A DNA stretch of 64,000 nt from Lachnospiraceae bacterium (GTDB lineage: Bacteria; Bacillota; Clostridia; Lachnospirales; Lachnospiraceae). The translations under genes and the position numbers were made by a program. The stretch's first letter is position 1. The number at the start of each line of letters is the position of its first letter. The notes beneath the pieces are model-generated. The model did no database searches. It was not told the origin of the DNA and worked only from the letters and a program-made list of their open reading frames with translations. Shown here in pieces: positions 8,798-17,950 of the stretch. The stretch spans positions 118,829 through 182,828 of the forward strand of contig JAFQUB010000009.1 of assembly GCA_017408735.1 (NCBI GenBank), in the 5' to 3' direction.

Positions 8798-9379
8798 TTA
8801 ACCTACGTTTACACCGTAATTTCTACAAAGTGCTGCCAGACCGCCCTGGAATCCGCTACCGATTGCATTGAATTTCCATTCGCCGTTATGTCTGTACAGT
8901 TCACCTACTACTACTGCTGTTTCAATGGAGAAATCTTCTCCTAAGTCATAACGAATTAATTCTTCGTTGTTTACTTCATCCACAATACGGATAAAGGAAT
9001 TGGATACCTGACCGAAATTCTGTCTTCTCTGTTCTGCTTCGTAAATAGTTACGGTAAATGCGATTTTTTCCACATTGGCAGGCACTTTGGATAAGTCTAC
9101 CATAATCTGCTCGTCATCACCGTCACCTTCTCCGGTTAAGTTATCTCCCATATGTTCTACTGCCTCGCTGGCATGTTTTAAATTTCCATAGAATACAAAA
9201 TCTGCATCAGAAAGCACTTTTCCATCTGCTCCCAACATAAATGCTGCTGCATCCAAGTCAAAATCTCCGCCTCCATCATAACGGTTTACATCCCATCCTA
9301 AGCCTACCATGAGCTTATTTAATGATGGTTTCCCCTTTGTTAAGTCTACTTTTTGTCCTTTTGTCAAATTTACCGGCAT
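8798..9379 (-). CDS. TerD-family protein (first in operon)
   Basis: A 193-residue TerD-domain protein, [20 protein letters not shown], with [18 protein letters not shown] and [19 protein letters not shown] as the two calcium-type loops and the standard [20 protein letters not shown] ending. It is the most canonical of the three copies. It begins 22 bp after the TelA stop. As with the other copies it is soluble, with no signal peptide. Confidence 0.95.
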   Translation of the reverse strand: MPVNLTKGQKVDLTKGKPSLNKLMVGLGWDVNRYDGGGDFDLDAAAFMLGADGKVLSDADFVFYGNLKHASEAVEHMGDNLTGEGDGDDEQIMVDLSKVPANVEKIAFTVTIYEAEQRRQNFGQVSNSFIRIVDEVNNEELIRYDLGEDFSIETAVVVGELYRHNGEWKFNAIGSGFQGGLAALCRNYGVNVG

Positions 9380-9401
9380 CTCTTTTCCTCCTTAATAATT
9401 A

Positions 9402-10529
9402 TTATGCATGAAACATTTTATCAAATTCGCTTTTTATCTGATTTAAGCGTACCTGGTCTTCTTCTCTCTGTCTTCTTGCCTGTTCCTGAATTGCTTTGGT
9501 TTCTTCAATTCCATTCACAATAGTTCTCCAAGTTGTTTCCAAAGTATCTACTTTAATGGAACTTCCGGAAGCCAGCTGTGTCGTTAATTTTGAAGTCGCA
9601 ACAGTATTCTGTGCATTCTTAATTAACATTTCATTGGTCTTTTCATCCAATGCCGCCATAGCTTCTGCCTGAATTTTCTGACGTTTCAATAAAATCGCCT
9701 GTGACAATGCCTGCTTAAATACCGGCAATGTAATAATAAATGCAGAATTGATTTTTCTCACCAGATTCATGTTGCTAAATTCCATAGTTTTAATCATTGG
9801 AATGGACTGTAATGCAACATTTTCTGCAATTCGTAAATCCTGAGTTCTTTGCTCTAACATTAGTTTTGCCTGTTCTAAGGTAGTCAGCTCAAACTGAATG
9901 GAATTATCTCCGGTATTCTCAAAATCCTGACGACGCTGTGCAATATAAGCTTCGATTTCACGGATTCCCTGCTCACCTGCTAAAATATATTTTACCAATT
10001 GATTATAATAATTCACGTTTGTCTGGAACATACTCTCAAGATTCTTATTGGAATCCTTAATTTCTGACTCGTATTTCTTTAACTGAACGTAAATTTTATC
10101 GATTTCTTCGCCCATAGTATGGTATTTGGCAAGAATCTTCTCTAACTGCTTTTTGGCAGTGTTAAATATCTTGTCAAACAATCCTTTACTTTCCTCCAAT
10201 TCTTTCATGTCAAATTTTTCCATTATTTTAGATAAAAGAATCAGCATTTCACCGGAATCATTAATCTGGCTCATGTTTACATTATTTAACACTACGTCGG
10301 AGCATTTAGAAATTTCTTCTGCTACGCTTCCTCCAAAATTTACAATAGTGTCAGCATTATATACATCTATCTGGCTTGCCAAGTCATCTACTTCTTTGGA
10401 ATTGGTAAACTCTCTTGTCATTCTTTCTCGTTCTGCCTGAATGTTATATTCCTGTACAACTTCCAGTTCCGTTCCGTTCTGCACCGCAACCACTTCCGGT
10501 GCATTTGTGTTCGCAAAATTAATACCCAT
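9402..10529 (-). CDS. TelA-family toxic anion resistance protein (YceH-like)
   Basis: A 375-residue, largely helical protein with long heptad-like stretches (about residues 105-235 and 290-375), matching the TelA/PF05816 family. Diagnostic segments include the central helix pattern YHTMGEEIDKIYVQL and the conserved NMNLVRKINSAFIITLPVFKQ region, followed by QAILLKRQ. TelA (YceH in Bacillus) accompanies TerD proteins in stress-resistance operons and is soluble or membrane-peripheral. Operon position between the YceG-like gene (9-bp gap) and the TerD array supports the assignment. Confidence 0.93.
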   Translation of the reverse strand: MGINFANTNAPEVVAVQNGTELEVVQEYNIQAERERMTREFTNSKEVDDLASQIDVYNADTIVNFGGSVAEEISKCSDVVLNNVNMSQINDSGEMLILLSKIMEKFDMKELEESKGLFDKIFNTAKKQLEKILAKYHTMGEEIDKIYVQLKKYESEIKDSNKNLESMFQTNVNYYNQLVKYILAGEQGIREIEAYIAQRRQDFENTGDNSIQFELTTLEQAKLMLEQRTQDLRIAENVALQSIPMIKTMEFSNMNLVRKINSAFIITLPVFKQALSQAILLKRQKIQAEAMAALDEKTNEMLIKNAQNTVATSKLTTQLASGSSIKVDTLETTWRTIVNGIEETKAIQEQARRQREEDQVRLNQIKSEFDKMFHA

Positions 10530-10538
10530 TCTTATTTA

Positions 10539-12788
10539 TTACCTTCCTCTCCTAAGGAAACGTCCTACCAGACTTTCGCTGGAACGTTTCACTGCACTTA
10601 AATTTGGTACTCGCAAATCATATTTGTATTCACCAATCTGGTGTTCTGTTACAATCTGTTTTGTATAAAATCTCTCTACCCCTGTATAGCCCGTTGGAAC
10701 AAACATAGCTACGTCAAAGCCGATAAGGCTTAAATAGGCAAGAAGTATACTGTCTTCTTTAGTACAATTACTTTCTCTTGTGTGTATCAGCAGTATTTTG
10801 GGTATAGTTCTGGTAAAATCATATCCCTGTATAAATCGCAATATCGCCTTATCCATAGATAATATTGTGGAAACTATGAGATTTTCCGTACCATCCCTCC
10901 CGGTTCCTTCTATCAGTTTTTCATCCAGTAATTCTTGCAGTTTTTCCAACATATAATCCTGCATCGGCTCTCGGATAAAGGAAAACGGATACTCAGAATG
11001 TTTCTTTATCTTATCCTGCATAAGCTTTCCGCCCTGCAAAAAAGCATAACTTCTCTCTTTCCACGGATTAGGTATATTACCCAAATAAGGAAGCTCTTTG
11101 ATTACAAAGGTATGCTCTGTGCAAAGCTTTGCCACCGTTTCCCAGTAATCAGACACATTTCCCGGCACTCCCATTACTTTTGAAAAAATCACCGGCACCA
11201 TCACCTTATCTTCAAACACTTCAAAATTTGGACGATATTTTGCTTCCTGATTCCACAAAATACCGATTTCCTCATATGTGTTTTGAAGTACAATCGGCAC
11301 TGCTTTGGTAAACTGTCGGTTTCGATACATCCCGGTATCCTGATACATAATCTGGTTAATTTCCTGCTCCGCCTGATATGCTACCGTTCCAAACTGCATA
11401 TCTTTAATATCGGTTGGAAATTTTTCCCTCTTCAGAGTGTTTGGAAAAATTTTAGAAAAAAATAATTCATCCTTAATTTCCAATCCCTGATTTCCTTCCG
11501 GATTGATATGCAACACATCCATTGGCATTTTCGCCAATGCTGATAACAGCAAAATTTCTGTTTCTGTTTCTATTTCTCCATAATAGATAAACAGCTTTTT
11601 CTCCTTGTGGCTACCCGAACCAAAAAGTGCTTTTAAATAGCGGTTTATAAGACATACCAGCTCCACTGCACGATTTTGCTGCTTTTGAAATGGTAACTCT
11701 GCTGCCTTTTTCATCACCTGTAAAAAGGCGGCTTTTCCATAATTCTCTGCTTTTTTGTCTGTACACACAATCTGTGGTGCCATATGGGCAAGCAGTTGTT
11801 CTGTATTGGCATACTGACCACGGCGGATGGCATTAATCTCATCATAATCAGGCTTTTTAATTTCTTCTTCCACCAGAAAGACTTCTGTCTGACTACTTTC
11901 CAGTTTCAATTTCCATTTGAGAAGTTGGGTGTAATAGACCGCTGATTCTTCCACCCCGTAAATGCCTGCAAATACATTGTAAAAAAACTGACTGTCACTA
12001 CCTCTTACCTCTAATTCCTGATGTATGTCTTCAAATATATTTCCTTGAATCCAGGTATTTGTGTTAATAATTTTCTCCGTTGAAACTTTAGGCACCGCCG
12101 GAGTGTTTTTCTCCTTTATCAGTTGCTGTCTTACTTCCAGTACAGAATACCCTTCGGGAAAGCTTCCACCCTCAGCCGGTATTTTTTCTGAATACTTTGC
12201 TTCCGGATCCTGCTTTAAATACGCATCGTCCCCCTGCAAAGCCAACAGCAAAATATCGCATCCTGTTTTGGAAAGCACGGATAAAAACAACATTTCATAT
12301 TCATTGGGAATTCCTGCATACAGAAGCTTTGGAACCTTGTCATTACTAAAGCTCTGTAATAATCTTTCAAATTTATAATATAACCAGCACATGTATTTTA
12401 TATATGCATTCCTCTGCATATTCTCGTTTTTTCCCTTTTGTGCAAGCCCATGAAAAATATCATAGAAACATTCGGCAATGGTCTGTCTTTTATCTTCGGA
12501 TACTCTGGGAAGCCACTGTTTTAACTCCTGCATAAAAAAGGGTACACTGAGCTGGTAGTTCATTCCCATAATTTCTTCATAATAAGATAGGTGCTTTTCT
12601 TCCGGATTACCGATTTTATCCTGAATGCAAACTCCCAACTGAATGGTTTCCTCTGTAAAACGTTCAATCATTTGTTTTACTTCCGGCCCCCATACAGTAA
12701 GACGCCCAAAATATACTCTTTTTCCCTGTCTTTCTTTATATGTGGTAAAATAATCTTCAAAATTATTTAAATGTACTCTTTCAAACAT
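10539..12788 (-). CDS. YceG-like Ter-cluster protein with three internal repeats
   Basis: A 749-residue protein in the position held by yceG in Bacillus ter-type operons and similar in character to the YceG family. Three copies of a Rossmann-like strand-helix-strand unit are visible at residues about 152-187 (VPKLLYAGIPNEYEMLFLSV), 398-432 (KLFIYYGEIETETEILLLSA) and 662-700 (IPKILLIHTRESNCTKEDSI); each has a hydrophobic strand, an acidic helix, and a G/P-D-hydrophobic second strand ending in P-x-G in the last two. Each unit is preceded by a helical stretch. No catalytic motif is evident. The same unit recurs in the protease at 14337-15719. It begins 12 bp after the rhomboid stop. Function unknown. 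Confidence 0.75.
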   Translation of the reverse strand: MFERVHLNNFEDYFTTYKERQGKRVYFGRLTVWGPEVKQMIERFTEETIQLGVCIQDKIGNPEEKHLSYYEEIMGMNYQLSVPFFMQELKQWLPRVSEDKRQTIAECFYDIFHGLAQKGKNENMQRNAYIKYMCWLYYKFERLLQSFSNDKVPKLLYAGIPNEYEMLFLSVLSKTGCDILLLALQGDDAYLKQDPEAKYSEKIPAEGGSFPEGYSVLEVRQQLIKEKNTPAVPKVSTEKIINTNTWIQGNIFEDIHQELEVRGSDSQFFYNVFAGIYGVEESAVYYTQLLKWKLKLESSQTEVFLVEEEIKKPDYDEINAIRRGQYANTEQLLAHMAPQIVCTDKKAENYGKAAFLQVMKKAAELPFQKQQNRAVELVCLINRYLKALFGSGSHKEKKLFIYYGEIETETEILLLSALAKMPMDVLHINPEGNQGLEIKDELFFSKIFPNTLKREKFPTDIKDMQFGTVAYQAEQEINQIMYQDTGMYRNRQFTKAVPIVLQNTYEEIGILWNQEAKYRPNFEVFEDKVMVPVIFSKVMGVPGNVSDYWETVAKLCTEHTFVIKELPYLGNIPNPWKERSYAFLQGGKLMQDKIKKHSEYPFSFIREPMQDYMLEKLQELLDEKLIEGTGRDGTENLIVSTILSMDKAILRFIQGYDFTRTIPKILLIHTRESNCTKEDSILLAYLSLIGFDVAMFVPTGYTGVERFYTKQIVTEHQIGEYKYDLRVPNLSAVKRSSESLVGRFLRRGR

Positions 12789-12800
12789 TCCCTCACCTGT

Positions 12801-13367
12801 CTACTGCTTTTTATTTAATGCCATGCCACAGCATGCTCCCACAACGCCTCCAATAATATGAGTCAGATTGGATACATTGTCTTTCACAGTAAGTCCATCT
12901 ATCAACTGTCCGCCAATGTAAATTATTGCCACCAGAATAAAGGTCAACGGAATTCCTCCATCTTTCACACTGGTGATGGATGAAAGAATAATAAAGGCAA
13001 ACACAACACCACTTGCACCTAATAATCCATGGCTGAAAAAAATCACATTCACTAAACCGGTAGTAATAGCAGTCAAGAAGATAATCACCATCATATTCCT
13101 ACTACCATACTTTTCTTCCAACATGGGACCCAACAATAATATGTACATCATATTTCCACTTAAATGTTCCCATCCGGCATGCCCAAACACATGGCCAATC
13201 ATACGAACATAAAACAGTGGATCCGCCATAGAGCCCCGATACACTGTAAACGCCAACTGGTTTGTATATCCTCCTGTAATCAGATTCAATAAAAACGCTC
13301 CTATACAGATAAATACAAAACTCAGCACTACAGGTGAATTAAATTTTATCGCTTTTGTTAATTTCAT
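12801..13367 (-). CDS. Rhomboid-family intramembrane serine protease
   Basis: A 188-residue membrane protein with about six hydrophobic helices. Rhomboid hallmarks are HLSGNMMYI near residues 68-76, the catalytic serine in GASGVVFAF near 117-125, and the catalytic histidine in LTHIIGG near 168-174. Family members cleave membrane-embedded substrates. It is the first gene of the main Ter transcript, behind a good promoter at 13391-13419 and an AGGAGGGG ribosome site. A rhomboid leading a Ter operon, with a trypsin-like protease in the neighbouring unit, points to a proteolytic step in this stress system. Confidence 0.9.
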   Translation of the reverse strand: MKLTKAIKFNSPVVLSFVFICIGAFLLNLITGGYTNQLAFTVYRGSMADPLFYVRMIGHVFGHAGWEHLSGNMMYILLLGPMLEEKYGSRNMMVIIFLTAITTGLVNVIFFSHGLLGASGVVFAFIILSSITSVKDGGIPLTFILVAIIYIGGQLIDGLTVKDNVSNLTHIIGGVVGACCGMALNKKQ

Positions 13368-13390
13368 CTTTCCCCTCCTAATTATAGAAA

Positions 13391-13419
13391 ATCATACAAC
13401 AAAATAGGGGGATTTTCAA
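13391..13419 (-). promoter_or_regulatory. Promoter of the main Ter operon
   Basis: TTGAAA (13419-13414) and TATGAT (13396-13391) on the minus strand with exactly 17 nt between, about 24 bp upstream of the rhomboid start codon at 13367. It should drive rhomboid through the FliB-like gene. Confidence 0.7.
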
Positions 13420-13467
13420 TATATTTTTGGTAAATTTGTTTGAATGGAGGAGTATGTTTTTCTTTAC

Positions 13468-13600
13468 CTATTCACTCCGATACTTGGCTAATTCTTTCCT
13501 TAATTCTTCTACTTCCCTTTGCGCATGCTTCATTGCTTTTTCTGCCTCTTCTGCTCTTTTCTCTCATTCTTCATACGCATAAAAATCACATCTTCCTTTC
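13468..13600 (-). pseudogene. Decayed coding remnant (charged coiled-coil tail)
   Basis: On the minus strand a reading frame ending at 13468 encodes RAEEAEKAMKHAQREVEELR, a charged coiled-coil tail ending AKYRSE, but an in-frame stop lies just upstream and the neighbouring frame continues the pattern, so a frameshift is likely. Such tails end many Rpn-type nuclease/transposase proteins, but too little remains to identify the parent. Confidence 0.3.
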
Positions 13601-13851
13601 TTTTCGGGAAGCTACCTATGAGTTTTGATACTTTTATGATAACTTAGATAAAATGCTGTTGCAAGATTTTTTATCCTTTTTTCTGTAAGAACAAGTAATT
13701 TAACCCCATATGTACTTCCCCTATTTGTTTTCATTGAAATTCCTCATTCAGATTTGAATGAATCTTTTTGATGTGTTTAGAATAACACAATTTGAATTAT
13801 ATGTCCAACGTCAAATTTTCATCTTTGAAATCCATGTCGATTTTTAAAAGA

Positions 13852-13875
13852 GGTTGCCGCTTTATTACGGCAACC
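13852..13875. terminator. Stem-loop in the 13.4-14.3 kb gap, possible terminator
   Basis: GGTTGCCG (13852-13859) pairs with CGGCAACC (13868-13875) around an 8-nt loop; AAAAG before and CTTTT after extend the pairing with a small bulge. T-richness on either side is weak. It is the only clear structure between the coiled-coil remnant and the small ORF at 13970; the rest of the gap (13368-14336) looks like decayed or non-coding DNA. Confidence 0.45.
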
Positions 13876-13969
13876 ATTCCTTTTGTTATCAGCCAATATC
13901 TCTTACATTTCTAATTTTGCTACTGCACTTTCACCGATGTAAACTCCGGGCATTCTACTATTTTTTAAT

Positions 13970-14167
13970 TTATCGTTGCTCCATTATTGATGCTATGCTT
14001 ATCCCCCGCATTGGTGTAATCATCGGCGGTATTGCTGGTGTGACAGCCGGTATCATTGTTGGTATCATACAATCTGGCACTTCTCTTGTTATGGTCTGAA
14101 CATTTCCATTAATGTTTTCGTAATAGTATTCCTCTTCCTCCTTAATTATTAATAGTTTCTGTTTCAT
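13970..14167 (-). CDS. Possible small proline/isoleucine-rich protein
   Basis: A 65-codon frame starting MKQKLLIIKEEEEYYYENIN at 14167 with GAAGGTC nearby. The C-terminal half is a low-complexity run of Pro, Ile, Met and Thr. The opposite strand of the same stretch encodes a glycine-zipper-like hydrophobic peptide, so either strand, or neither, may be real. It follows the protease gene's terminator, so it would need its own promoter. Weakly supported. Confidence 0.25.
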   Translation of the reverse strand: MKQKLLIIKEEEEYYYENINGNVQTITREVPDCMIPTMIPAVTPAIPPMITPMRGISIASIMEQR

Positions 14168-14227
14168 AAAGTAGACCTTCTGCACAAAGAAACCTCTTTT
14201 TTTACGCATTTTTTGTCACTTATGCAC

Positions 14228-14268
14228 ACAAAAAGCCCTTGAACCGAGATTACATTCTCAATTCAAGG
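14228..14268 (-). terminator. Terminator of the antiporter-protease unit
   Basis: CCTTGAA (14237-14243) pairs with TTCAAGG (14262-14268), with an inner GAGA/TCTC helix. On the minus strand the stem is followed by GCTTTTTGTG. It lies about 70 bp after the protease stop codon. Confidence 0.75.
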
Positions 14269-14336
14269 ACCTGATAAAATTTGCTCTTTATTTGCTTTCA
14301 CCAGTTACACTTTTAAAGAAACGAACATCTTTTGAA

Positions 14337-15719
14337 TCACACAAACCCTTGCAAAAACCCTCGAAGCGTATCATAGTCCACCGCCAAGTTCAGGTTCTGC
14401 CCATCATCAAACCCTGCAGTCACAATTCCTATGAGTTCACCGTAAAGATTTAGCAGGGCGCCACCGGAGCTTCCGTGGGAAGTGGGAGCGGTGAACTGTA
14501 CCATGGATACTTGTTCAAATTTTCGAAATCCTGCTATGATGCCATCGGATACAGTATTGAATAATCCTAAGGGGCTTCCGATTGCTACTACTTTTTGTCC
14601 CCGTACCAGTTTTCTGTGGCTACACAGAGGAATCGGACGGCGGTTGACCGGGTCGATGCGGATTAATGCCAAATCGTTTTCCGGGTGATACTTAATCAAT
14701 TCTGTCGTAAATCTTGGTTCTTCTTCCTCCTCTAAACGTACTGCAAAGGCAACACCTCCCCGCACCACATGAAAATTTGTCAATATGTAACCATTGTTAT
14801 TAATCAGTACGCCGGAGCCGGAGGCGAACGGTTCTTTTTTCTCATTGTAGACTACAATCATTACCACAGAACTGGCCATACCTGCCAGTTCTTCGTAGGA
14901 AAGTTCACTGTCGCTGTTTTGTCGCACTCTGTCCGGTCTTGTTAGATTTACGCCCCTTCCTGTTGTCGTTCTTTCGCTTTGTACAATGGCGGTTGGCACA
15001 GGCATGCTTCGGGAGATAACTTCCGGATTATATGCCGGAATTTTTCCTTGAAATTCCTGTTCTCCTTTTACCAACTGAGTGTGAAAAGAAATCTCGTCAG
15101 ATTTGATATCTGTTTCCACTTTTGGGTGAATACAGTACACGTCACAACCGCACAAACTTAACAGACGCAGAAAATAATATTCCCCTGTACCGCACACTCC
15201 GGTATATACAAATTTCGGAAACTTAGATAGAATCTTTGTATTTTTAAAAAGCTTTGGAAAATAATTGCTGATTCTACCAAATAACAAAAGCAGAAAATTT
15301 TTCATTTTTGCAGAATTCTGCTCCTGTTTTCTGTATTCTTCCAGAATTTGATTCATCCCTGCCTTGTAGGCTTCATTCCACATTCCATTTTCAAATTCAA
15401 AAGGAAGACTTCGTTCTAAAAAGCTTCCTCTTTCTGCAGTCCATATTTCCGCCATTGCCAGATAGTTTTCCCTTTTATCACTTTCTATAAAGCTATCCAG
15501 CAATCCGGTACGAAAATACCATGCTTTCGCACTTTTATCAATATCTGCCAACTTCCGGTCTGTTTCCTGTATTTCCTGCAGAAAAGCTGCTTCGCTGACA
15601 ATTCCTGTCTGAAGCACAAAAACTGTAGGCTTATTGCCATTATTATATCTGTTTTCTAAGTTTGCAAATTCCCGTAAGGAAGTTATCTGCGACTGATTCA
15701 TCTGTACTTCCAGTTTCAC
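14337..15719 (-). CDS. Trypsin-like serine protease fused to a YceG-like module
   Basis: A 460-residue protein with a GTG start at 15719 behind GGAGGAGTAAGG. Residues 1-235 have no protease features; the unit at 168-200 (PKFVYTGVCGTGEYYFLRLL, then GCDVYCIHP) matches the repeat in the adjacent 749-residue YceG-like protein. After a linker, residues 283-460 form an HtrA-like chymotrypsin-fold domain: catalytic His317 in ILTNFHVV, Asp349 in ENDLALI, and Ser418 in SHGSSGGAL. There is no signal peptide, no PDZ domain and no membrane segment, so it should act in the cytoplasm. It follows the Ca2+ antiporter gene by 48 bp. Likely a regulated protease of the Ter stress system; substrates unknown. Confidence 0.85.
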   Translation of the reverse strand: MKLEVQMNQSQITSLREFANLENRYNNGNKPTVFVLQTGIVSEAAFLQEIQETDRKLADIDKSAKAWYFRTGLLDSFIESDKRENYLAMAEIWTAERGSFLERSLPFEFENGMWNEAYKAGMNQILEEYRKQEQNSAKMKNFLLLLFGRISNYFPKLFKNTKILSKFPKFVYTGVCGTGEYYFLRLLSLCGCDVYCIHPKVETDIKSDEISFHTQLVKGEQEFQGKIPAYNPEVISRSMPVPTAIVQSERTTTGRGVNLTRPDRVRQNSDSELSYEELAGMASSVVMIVVYNEKKEPFASGSGVLINNNGYILTNFHVVRGGVAFAVRLEEEEEPRFTTELIKYHPENDLALIRIDPVNRRPIPLCSHRKLVRGQKVVAIGSPLGLFNTVSDGIIAGFRKFEQVSMVQFTAPTSHGSSGGALLNLYGELIGIVTAGFDDGQNLNLAVDYDTLRGFLQGFV

Positions 15720-15767
15720 CCTTACTCCTCCATTTCTATTTTCCTGTGTAAAACCCTTATTTGCGGT

Positions 15768-16748
15768 TTACCGTATAATTGCATATGCCATATAAACGAT
15801 ATACATACCTATCATGGCAATACCTTCTTTTCGGTCGATTTCCCTCTTAGAATAAGAGAACGCAAAAGTAACCAAACTCAACACAAGCAATACGATATTA
15901 TCAATAAAACTCTGCATACCAACTTCAATCGGACTGATGGTACAGGAAATTCCGAGGATAAATAACACATTAAAAATATTAGAACCTAATACATTTCCCA
16001 CAGCCAGATTTGTTTCACCCTTTTTCGCTGCTACGATAGAAGTTACTAACTCAGGCAAGCTTGTTCCAACTGCCACAATGGTAAGTCCTACCAATGTTTC
16101 TGACATTCCAAAGGTCAGCGCAAGTGCTTTGGCATTGTCAACAACCAAATCTCCACCAAATTTAACTGCTGCAAGACCACCTACGATATAGAGAATACTC
16201 ACCGGAATACTCCGTATTTTTGTTTCTGTTTCTTCACTCTCTGCACTTCTGTTTTCCAATGCCACTTTTATGGTAAATATCAAGAAAATGATAAATAGTG
16301 CCATTAAAATTACTCCATCCACTCTGGAAATAGTTCCCATACCTGTTTCTGCTTTTTTTGCCAAAGGATTTAAGTTATCCAGAAACATTATCCCTAACAG
16401 TACTGCTGTAAACACAGAGAATGGAAATTCCTTTTTCATAACTCCTCTGTCTACCGGAACCGGACAAAGACATGCACATGCGCCCAATACCACTACAAAG
16501 TTAAATAAATTAGAACCGATAACATTACTAATCGCAATATCATTAGAACCACTCATTGCCGCTGACAAACTTACAGACAACTCTGGAAAACTGGTTCCCA
16601 ATGCCACAACTGTAAGTCCTATTACCATACTGGGAATTCTCAAACGTTTGGCAATACCAGAGCTCCCATCCACAAAGAAATCTGCGCCTTTAATCAGCAA
16701 TACAAAACCAATTAATAAAACTACAATATTTACTAAAATATCCATCAT
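15768..16748 (-). CDS. Calcium/sodium antiporter, CaCA family (YrbG-like)
   Basis: A 326-residue inner-membrane protein with about ten helices in two inverted halves. Each half carries the alpha-repeat signature: GTSFPELSVSL near residues 51-61 with NVIGSNLFN near 75, and GTSLPELVTSI near 228-238 with NVLGSNIFN near 252. Such proteins export Ca2+ against Na+ or H+. AAGGAGTAAA precedes the double ATG at 16748. Its pairing with a Ter-type protease beside calcium-binding TerD proteins is suggestive: it occupies the role of ion-transport partner often taken by TerC, which is absent here. Confidence 0.93.
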   Translation of the reverse strand: MMDILVNIVVLLIGFVLLIKGADFFVDGSSGIAKRLRIPSMVIGLTVVALGTSFPELSVSLSAAMSGSNDIAISNVIGSNLFNFVVVLGACACLCPVPVDRGVMKKEFPFSVFTAVLLGIMFLDNLNPLAKKAETGMGTISRVDGVILMALFIIFLIFTIKVALENRSAESEETETKIRSIPVSILYIVGGLAAVKFGGDLVVDNAKALALTFGMSETLVGLTIVAVGTSLPELVTSIVAAKKGETNLAVGNVLGSNIFNVLFILGISCTISPIEVGMQSFIDNIVLLVLSLVTFAFSYSKREIDRKEGIAMIGMYIVYMAYAIIR

Positions 16749-16773
16749 TTTACTCCTTCATATTTTTCTTCTT

Positions 16774-16802
16774 ATGGTATCATAGGTGCGTTCCGCTGTC
16801 AA
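16774..16802 (-). promoter_or_regulatory. Promoter of the antiporter-protease unit
   Basis: TTGACA (16802-16797) with a 17-nt spacer to TACCAT (16779-16774) on the minus strand, 26 bp upstream of the antiporter start. The -10 matches consensus at four positions. Confidence 0.5.
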
Positions 16803-16866
16803 AAGATTCCCTACATAAAATCTATTATTCAAAGTTACCGGATTCCGGTACACCCTAAGTTCAAAT

Positions 16867-16895
16867 TTTACATTTTCAGGTATTTGTGGTATGAT
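16867..16895 (+). promoter_or_regulatory. Promoter of the CitE-like/PRTase/StiP operon
   Basis: TTTACA (16867-16872), a 17-nt spacer, then TATGAT (16890-16895), 54 bp upstream of the first gene. It fires divergently from the antiporter promoter about 65 bp away, so both halves of the Ter island could share regulation in this 200-bp gap. Confidence 0.7.
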
Positions 16896-16948
16896 TTCCC
16901 TTACATGATTCATATGATGTATTTATAGATTTTAGAGGGAGTATAACA

Positions 16949-17950
16949 ATGAATAATATAAAGATAACAGATGATTTTTACGAACAGATGGAGTCTGTCA
17001 TGGTAGATGCTTATCAGGTAGGACCATTGATGTATTCTCCGGGAACTACCACAGATATTTATGAAAAATTGTTATCCGGCGTGTGGGGAAATTGCTTTTC
17101 CCTTGCCTTGTGTCTGGAAGATTCCATTGACGATAATGCCGTGGAAATAGGGGAACGTACTGTTGTGGACACATTACATAAAATTTACGAAAATCAGGAA
17201 AATTTGCCTTTCTTTCCAAAGCTGTTTATCCGTGTCCGCAATCCACAGCAAATTGGGAAATTATACCACATGCTTTCCCACAGCAGTCAGGTGTTATGTG
17301 GCTTTATTCTTCCTAAATTTGTGCCGGCAAATGCCCCATTATATATAGAAGAAATTCTGCAAATTAATCAAAACAGCAATCATAAAATTTATATGATGCC
17401 TATTTTAGAAAGCGGAGAACTTGTTTCCTATACCACCAGATATAATACCTTAGAACAGCTTCACAAGCAGCTTCTTTCCTGCCGTGAATATGTACTGAAT
17501 GTCCGGGTAGGAGGGAATGATTTGTGCCATTTATTCGGAGTACGTCGCAATGCCAACGAAACCATCTACGATATCAAACCAATTGCCGGAGTATTAGGTG
17601 ATATCATAACATACTTTTTTAATGATTTTGTTGTTTCTGCACCTGTATGGGAATATTTTGCAGATGAAAATGACAACTGGAAAACCGGACTGGAAAATGA
17701 ACTGCGCATGGATATGTTAAACGGGTTTATGGGAAAAACCATTATCCATCCAAATCAGATTCCTGTGGTTGCCAATGCCATGAAAGCAAACGCCCATGAT
17801 GTAGCGGATGCCATGCGTATTCTTAACTTTGAGAACCCTTTAGTTGGTGTCAGCAAAAGTGCCTCCGGCACACGAATGAACGAAATGAAAACCCATACCA
17901 ATTGGGCAAAGAAACAGATTTTACTTGCAAAAATATATGGAGTGAGATAG
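16949..17950 (+). CDS. HpcH/HpaI aldolase / citrate lyase beta-like enzyme of the Ter cluster
   Basis: A 333-residue TIM-barrel lyase of the CitE-like group. Motifs: ALCLEDSIDD near residues 51-60 (the acidic metal/substrate loop, as in LDLEDAV of CitE), FIRVRNP near 97-103, VGGNDLCHLFG near 188-198, and GKTIIHPNQIPVV near 269-281, a hallmark ending of CitE proteins. GAGGGAG lies upstream of the ATG. In Ter clusters this lyase is regularly found with the PRTase-TRSP and StiP proteins that follow here and is thought to help build or modify a nucleoside-like metabolite. The actual substrate is unknown. Confidence 0.88.
   Translation: MNNIKITDDFYEQMESVMVDAYQVGPLMYSPGTTTDIYEKLLSGVWGNCFSLALCLEDSIDDNAVEIGERTVVDTLHKIYENQENLPFFPKLFIRVRNPQQIGKLYHMLSHSSQVLCGFILPKFVPANAPLYIEEILQINQNSNHKIYMMPILESGELVSYTTRYNTLEQLHKQLLSCREYVLNVRVGGNDLCHLFGVRRNANETIYDIKPIAGVLGDIITYFFNDFVVSAPVWEYFADENDNWKTGLENELRMDMLNGFMGKTIIHPNQIPVVANAMKANAHDVADAMRILNFENPLVGVSKSASGTRMNEMKTHTNWAKKQILLAKIYGVR

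Noticed and set aside
13985..14098. Plus-strand glycine-zipper-like hydrophobic peptide
   Set aside because: No ribosome site; it shares its stretch with a slightly better supported minus-strand frame, which itself is weak.
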